From Pelagibacteraceae bacterium AG-426-E17 (lineage in GTDB: Bacteria; Pseudomonadota; Alphaproteobacteria; Pelagibacterales; Pelagibacteraceae), in contig QCNP01000001.1 of the NCBI GenBank assembly GCA_003210095.1, forward strand, positions 790,001 to 854,000: DNA of 64,000 nt. The letters run 5' to 3'. Positions 60,460 to 64,000 of this stretch are shown piece by piece. The notes under the pieces were generated by a model, which worked only from the letters and a program-made list of their open reading frames with translations, was not told the origin of the DNA and ran no database searches. Position numbers and translations under genes: made by a program. Position 1 is the stretch's first letter, and the number at the start of each line of letters is the position of its first letter.

Positions 60460-61601
60460 TTGCAAAATTCTTCAATAATTTTTTTTCTATGTTCATCTAA
60501 ATCAGGTATTTCACCCCTGGTTTCACTATCTTTGTAGTTTGACATTTTAATGGGATTTCCTGCCGTTTTAAATTCTCCTATTTTTTTATGAAAAGAATTT
60601 ACAATCATATTTCTAGATTCTATTTGTGGATTTTCTACTGCTTGTTTTATATTAAATATTGGTCCACAAGGTATTTTTTCTTTCTCCATAAGACTTATCC
60701 AGTCCGAAGTTGAATTGGATGAAAGTTTTTTTTCGAGAATAATCTTTAACTCATCCATATTTTTGCTTCTTGAGGAATTAGTATTAAATTTTTCATCTTT
60801 TGAAATTTCAGAAATATTTAGTAATCCACAAAGTTTTTCAAAAAGTTTATCATTTCCAGCTGCTATAATAATATAACTATCTTTTGTTTTAAATGCCTCG
60901 AAAGGTGCAATTGATGGATGTCTAGACCCCATTGGTTTTGGTATTTCTTTTTTTGATAGATATCTTGCAATTGCATTTTCTAAAATTGCAATTTGACAAT
61001 CTAACATAGAAACATCTATGTAAGTTCCTTTTCCTGTTTTCTTTCTGTCATATAAAGCTGCATTAATTCCTATAGCTGTAAATAAACCTGCCGTAATATC
61101 ACCAATAGATGTACCAACTCTTGTAGGTTCAGAATTTGGTTGACCAGTAACACTCATTAATCCACCCATACCTTGAACAACCATATCATAAGCTGGAAGT
61201 TCTCTGAGTGGACCAGTTTGACCAAAACCTGATGCCGATGCGTAAATTAATTTTGGATATTTTTTACAAACATCTTTCCAACCATATCCCCACTTTTCTA
61301 ATGTGCCAGGTTTAAAATTTTCAACAAGAACATCAGCTTTTTCTAAAATTTTATCAAAGATTTTTTTATCCTCTTTGTCTTTTAAATTTAGAGCAATACT
61401 CTCTTTACCTCTATTTAAAGACATAAAATATGCAGAGTGTTCCTCTATAAAAGGACCAAATTTTCTAGAGTCATCACCTGTGCCAGGTGCCTCAACTTTG
61501 ATTACTCTAGCTCCTAAGTCTGATAAAACCATTGTACAATAAGGTCCAACAAGAACTCTCGTTAAATCAAGAACTATCAAATTTTTTAAAGGTCCATCCA
61601 T
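60456..61601 (-). CDS. Family III CoA-transferase (CaiB/BaiF)
   Basis: 381 aa. LKNLIVLDLTRVLVGPYCTM, then IKVEAPGTGDDSRKFGPF, SLNRGKESIALNLK and SMLDCQIAILENAIA with the catalytic Asp. Transfers CoA between carboxylic acids (carnitine, oxalate/formate or itaconate types). Divergent from the TRAP operon, which suggests the acid imported there may be activated by this enzyme. Substrate unknown. Confidence 0.87.
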   Translation of the reverse strand: MDGPLKNLIVLDLTRVLVGPYCTMVLSDLGARVIKVEAPGTGDDSRKFGPFIEEHSAYFMSLNRGKESIALNLKDKEDKKIFDKILEKADVLVENFKPGTLEKWGYGWKDVCKKYPKLIYASASGFGQTGPLRELPAYDMVVQGMGGLMSVTGQPNSEPTRVGTSIGDITAGLFTAIGINAALYDRKKTGKGTYIDVSMLDCQIAILENAIARYLSKKEIPKPMGSRHPSIAPFEAFKTKDSYIIIAAGNDKLFEKLCGLLNISEISKDEKFNTNSSRSKNMDELKIILEKKLSSNSTSDWISLMEKEKIPCGPIFNIKQAVENPQIESRNMIVNSFHKKIGEFKTAGNPIKMSNYKDSETRGEIPDLDEHRKKIIEEFCN

Positions 61602-61632
61602 AAAATAATATTATACAGTACTTTTATACATA

Positions 61633-61661
61633 TTGACTCTTATTAATAAGTTACATTTAAT
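61633..61661 (+). promoter_or_regulatory. Sigma-70 promoter with palindrome for the TRAP operon
   Basis: TTGACT (61633-61638) and TTTAAT (61656-61661) are 17 bp apart. The spacer holds a perfect 12-bp palindrome CTTATTAATAAG (61639-61650), a candidate operator. It precedes dctP by about 33 bp, with AGAGAGGGAA as ribosome site. Confidence 0.6.
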
Positions 61662-61694
61662 ATAGCATTAAATAATTAAAGAGAGGGAATAAAT

Positions 61695-62705
61695 ATGTTT
61701 AAAAAAATATCATTATATTTTATTTCATTAATCTTTGTATCGACGACTATTGGTTCAGCTTTTGCTGTTACATTAAAAGCTAGTCACCAGTGGCCAGGTA
61801 CACCAAGAGCAGATGGATCATTCGATGTTAGACACGAAATGGTTCAAATAATTGCCGATGAAATGAAAAAAGCAAATGTTGGGGTCGATATCAGAATCTA
61901 TCCTGCAAAATCATTATATAAACCAAAAGAACAATGGAAGCCAATGACAACAGGTCAATTGGATATTTCAGCATTTCCTTTAGCTTATGCTGCTAAGTTC
62001 CATCCTGAGTTTGATATTACTTTAATGCCTGGAATGGTTAAAAACCACAAACATGCATTAAGAGTTAATGCATCTCCAATGATGAAAGAAATTAAAAAAA
62101 TCATCAATGATGCAGGTGTTGTAGTATTATCTGATGCTTGGTTAGCTGGTGGATTTGTTTCAAAGAAAAATTGTATTTCAAATCCAGCTTCAGTAAAAGG
62201 TCAAACTTTTAGAGCAGCAGGTAAAGCATTTAACCAAATGTTAGAAGCAGCAGGTGCAGGTATACAGTCTATGCCATCTTCTGAAATCTACAATGGTTTA
62301 CAAACAGGAGTTCTTGATGGAGCAAACACAAGTTCAGGAAGTTTTGTATCATACAGAATTTATGAGCAAGTTAAGTGTGCTACACCTCCAGGAGACTACG
62401 GTTTATGGTTTATGTATGAACCAATTTTAATGTCAAAAAAATCATTTGATGCATTAGATAGTAAACAACAAAAAGCGTTAATGAAAGCTGGTAAGGTCGC
62501 AGAGAAATATATGACTAAGGAAGCTGCTGGTTTAGATACGACAATGGAAAAAGCATACAAAGAAGCTGGTGTTAAATTGTCTTATATGAAAAAATCAGAT
62601 TTTGATGCTTGGTTAGCTATTGCTAAACAATCTTCATACAAAAATTTTGCAGAAAAAGTACCAAACGGTCAAAAATTGATCGATATGGCTTTAGCTGTAA
62701 AATAA
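61695..62705 (+). CDS. TRAP transporter substrate-binding protein (DctP family)
   Basis: 336 aa. Signal peptide (IFVSTTIGSAFAV), then the DctP fold: LKASHQWPGTPRADG, YPAKSLYKPKEQWKPMTTGQ and LQTGVLDGANTSSGSF with the carboxylate-binding Arg expected near TFRAAGKAF. Binds an organic acid in the periplasm. First gene of the operon, followed by a hairpin, then the membrane subunits. Confidence 0.9.
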   Translation: MFKKISLYFISLIFVSTTIGSAFAVTLKASHQWPGTPRADGSFDVRHEMVQIIADEMKKANVGVDIRIYPAKSLYKPKEQWKPMTTGQLDISAFPLAYAAKFHPEFDITLMPGMVKNHKHALRVNASPMMKEIKKIINDAGVVVLSDAWLAGGFVSKKNCISNPASVKGQTFRAAGKAFNQMLEAAGAGIQSMPSSEIYNGLQTGVLDGANTSSGSFVSYRIYEQVKCATPPGDYGLWFMYEPILMSKKSFDALDSKQQKALMKAGKVAEKYMTKEAAGLDTTMEKAYKEAGVKLSYMKKSDFDAWLAIAKQSSYKNFAEKVPNGQKLIDMALAVK

Positions 62706-62718
62706 TTCAAATAAAATT

Positions 62719-62748
62719 ATACCCCCACAAATATATACGTGGGGGTAT
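62719..62748 (+). terminator. Perfect hairpin after dctP
   Basis: ATACCCCCAC (62719-62728) and GTGGGGGTAT (62739-62748) form a 10-bp perfect stem with a 10-nt loop and TTTTTC after it. It sits 14 bp after the dctP stop and only 5 bp before the small-permease ATG. The G/C content is far above the surroundings. Confidence 0.85.
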
Positions 62749-62753
62749 TTTTC

Positions 62754-63251
62754 ATGACTGATAAATTTATTAAATTAACTAATTGGTTAGCAAAAGCTTG
62801 TGGCATATTCGCTGCAGGTTGTCTTTTTTTATCTATAGTTATTATCACCGAATTAGTATTTGAAAGATATTTATTCAAAAATGCAATTACATGGCAGACT
62901 GAGCTAGTTACAATGTTACTAGTTGCATCGACTTTCATCGGAAGTGCATATGTTCTAAGTGAAAAAGGTCATGTAAACATGGAATACCTTTATACATTTT
63001 TAAGTGAAAAAAATGTTACAAAATTAAAAATTTTTACAGATAGCCTTTGTTTAATTTTCTTCTTAATTTTATTTTATGTAAGTTACGAAATAACTTATGA
63101 AGCTTTTATAAAAAATTATAACACAGGTACAGTCTGGGGCCCTCCATTATGGATACCTTATTCATCAATGCTTATTGGGGCAACTCTAATGACAATGTCA
63201 TACATTTCTGAATTAATTTTACACGTAAGAAAACTTAAGGAGTTTAAATAG
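62754..63251 (+). CDS. TRAP transporter small permease (DctQ)
   Basis: 165 aa, four helices: ACGIFAAGCLFLSIVIITEL, ITWQTELVTMLLVASTFIGS and VLSEKGHVNMEYLYTF. I chose ATG 62754; the GTG at 62739 falls inside the hairpin. Stop overlaps the GTG of the large permease by one base. Confidence 0.88.
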   Translation: MTDKFIKLTNWLAKACGIFAAGCLFLSIVIITELVFERYLFKNAITWQTELVTMLLVASTFIGSAYVLSEKGHVNMEYLYTFLSEKNVTKLKIFTDSLCLIFFLILFYVSYEITYEAFIKNYNTGTVWGPPLWIPYSSMLIGATLMTMSYISELILHVRKLKEFK

Positions 63252-64000
63252 TGGACCCATTGTTATTAGGATTAATTGTTGGAGTTTCAACAGTTGTAAT
63301 GTTATTTTCAGGTATACCGATTGCATTTGGTCTATGTTTTATCTCAGTAATTTTTTTAGTAATTGCAGAAGGATTTTCAATTTTAAATGTATTTGCAGAA
63401 ACATTTTATGCTGGTTTAAATTCATTCGTTTTGTTGTCTATCCCAATGTTTATTTTGATGGGAATGGCTGTTGCAAACTCACCAGCTGGTAAAGATTTAT
63501 ACACAGGTTTGGATAGATGGCTTTGGAGATTACCAGGCGGACTTGTGGTATCCAACATTGGAGCCTGCTCAATATTTGCAGCTTTAAGTGGATCTAGCCC
63601 AGCAACTTGTGCTGCTATTGGCACTATGGGAATTCCTGAAATGAGAAAAAGAGGTTACTCTGCAAGATTAGCCACAGGATGTATAGCTGCTGGAGGAACT
63701 CTTGGAGTATTAATTCCTCCCAGTATAGTGCTAATAGTTTACGGTTTAGCTACAGGAACATCTATTGGAAGATTATTTTTATGTGGTGTTATACCTGGAT
63801 TGCTTCTTGCAGGCTTATTTATGTTATGGGCTTATATATATTCATATTTTATTGACAAAAAGTCTGCAGAAATTCTCAGAAATAGAAAACCTCCAACTTT
63901 AAGAGAAAAGTTAGAAGTCATTCCTAGAGTACTTCCTTTCTTATTAATTGTAGTTGGTGTTTTATATGTTTTATATGGTGGTGTAGCAACACCTTCTGAA
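63251..64000 (+). CDS. TRAP transporter large permease (DctM), cut at window edge
   Basis: Starts with GTG 63251, overlapping the DctQ TAG. 250 codons are open to the window end. DctM sequence: SIPMFILMGMAVANSPAGKD, then SGSSPATCAAIGTMGIPEM and ATGCIAAGGTLGVLIPPSIV. About half the usual about 430-aa protein is visible. Moves the substrate delivered by DctP with Na+. Confidence 0.9.
   Translation, partial: MDPLLLGLIVGVSTVVMLFSGIPIAFGLCFISVIFLVIAEGFSILNVFAETFYAGLNSFVLLSIPMFILMGMAVANSPAGKDLYTGLDRWLWRLPGGLVVSNIGACSIFAALSGSSPATCAAIGTMGIPEMRKRGYSARLATGCIAAGGTLGVLIPPSIVLIVYGLATGTSIGRLFLCGVIPGLLLAGLFMLWAYIYSYFIDKKSAEILRNRKPPTLREKLEVIPRVLPFLLIVVGVLYVLYGGVATPSE

Noticed and set aside
1-64000. CRISPR arrays or insertion sequences
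   Set aside because: No regularly spaced direct repeats and no transposase-like protein were found on either strand.

Overview
This window looks like a piece of a streamlined, very AT-rich marine alphaproteobacterial chromosome, most likely Pelagibacterales (SAR11). That assignment is inferred from the sequence. Codons are strongly A/T-ending, and intergenic gaps are tiny or genes overlap by 1-22 bp. Transporters dominate (TRAP, ABC, DMT, LysE, BASS, MFS) over few regulators, and taurine-type, TRAP and methylated-amine catabolic genes are present. No rRNA, IS element, CRISPR array or intact prophage was seen. Both edges cut genes: a DMT exporter at the left and a TRAP large permease at the right.

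Layout. 0-6.4 kb: two aldehyde dehydrogenases, a DUF779 protein, a DsrE-family sulfur protein under a perfect 15-bp inverted repeat, a His-rich outer-membrane barrel and a GYD protein. 6.4-20.6 kb: CcdA, several methyltransferases, a TauD-type dioxygenase, an inositol-monophosphatase-like enzyme, an epimerase, an SRAP protein and small DUF proteins. This stretch also holds a sulfur trio (cysK, cysE, ETHE1-like persulfide dioxygenase), 1-Cys peroxiredoxin, a LysE exporter and a diiron alternative oxidase. 20.6-22.7 kb: a secreted repeat (propeller-like) protein with an autotransporter-like barrel.

22.7-35.8 kb: a divergent organosulfonate locus. Leftward runs tauA-tauB-tauC-PQQ dehydrogenase-Ldh family-phosphate acyltransferase-HpsN-like dehydrogenase. 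Rightward runs a class III aminotransferase, alanine dehydrogenase and a DMGDH-like FAD/GcvT oxidase. Together these suggest uptake of taurine and/or dihydroxypropanesulfonate, transamination onto pyruvate, alanine recycling and acetyl-phosphate conversion. The desulfonating enzyme Xsc is not in the window.

36-46 kb: an accessory stretch with a tandem-HTH regulator, a BASS transporter, two nearly identical CAT-anticodon tRNA genes (the second decayed) around a methyltransferase-glycosyltransferase fusion, a copper-protein pair, and a dTDP-rhamnose operon. 46-50.3 kb: adenine/methylthioadenosine salvage (apt, mtnP, mtnA, class II aldolase) joined to a fused S-adenosylmethionine decarboxylase-aminopropyltransferase. 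This is one logical circuit in which polyamine synthesis makes MTA and the neighbours recycle it. 50.3-64 kb: a polar amino-acid ABC system without its ATPase, glycosyltransferases, gamma-carbonic anhydrase, a cis-CaaD-like tautomerase, rpoZ, cmk, a CoA-transferase and a TRAP transporter.

A recurring theme is that all three solute-binding-protein genes (tauA, the polar amino-acid binder, dctP) are followed directly by a near-perfect hairpin before the membrane-subunit genes. This would be expected to give more binding protein than permease.
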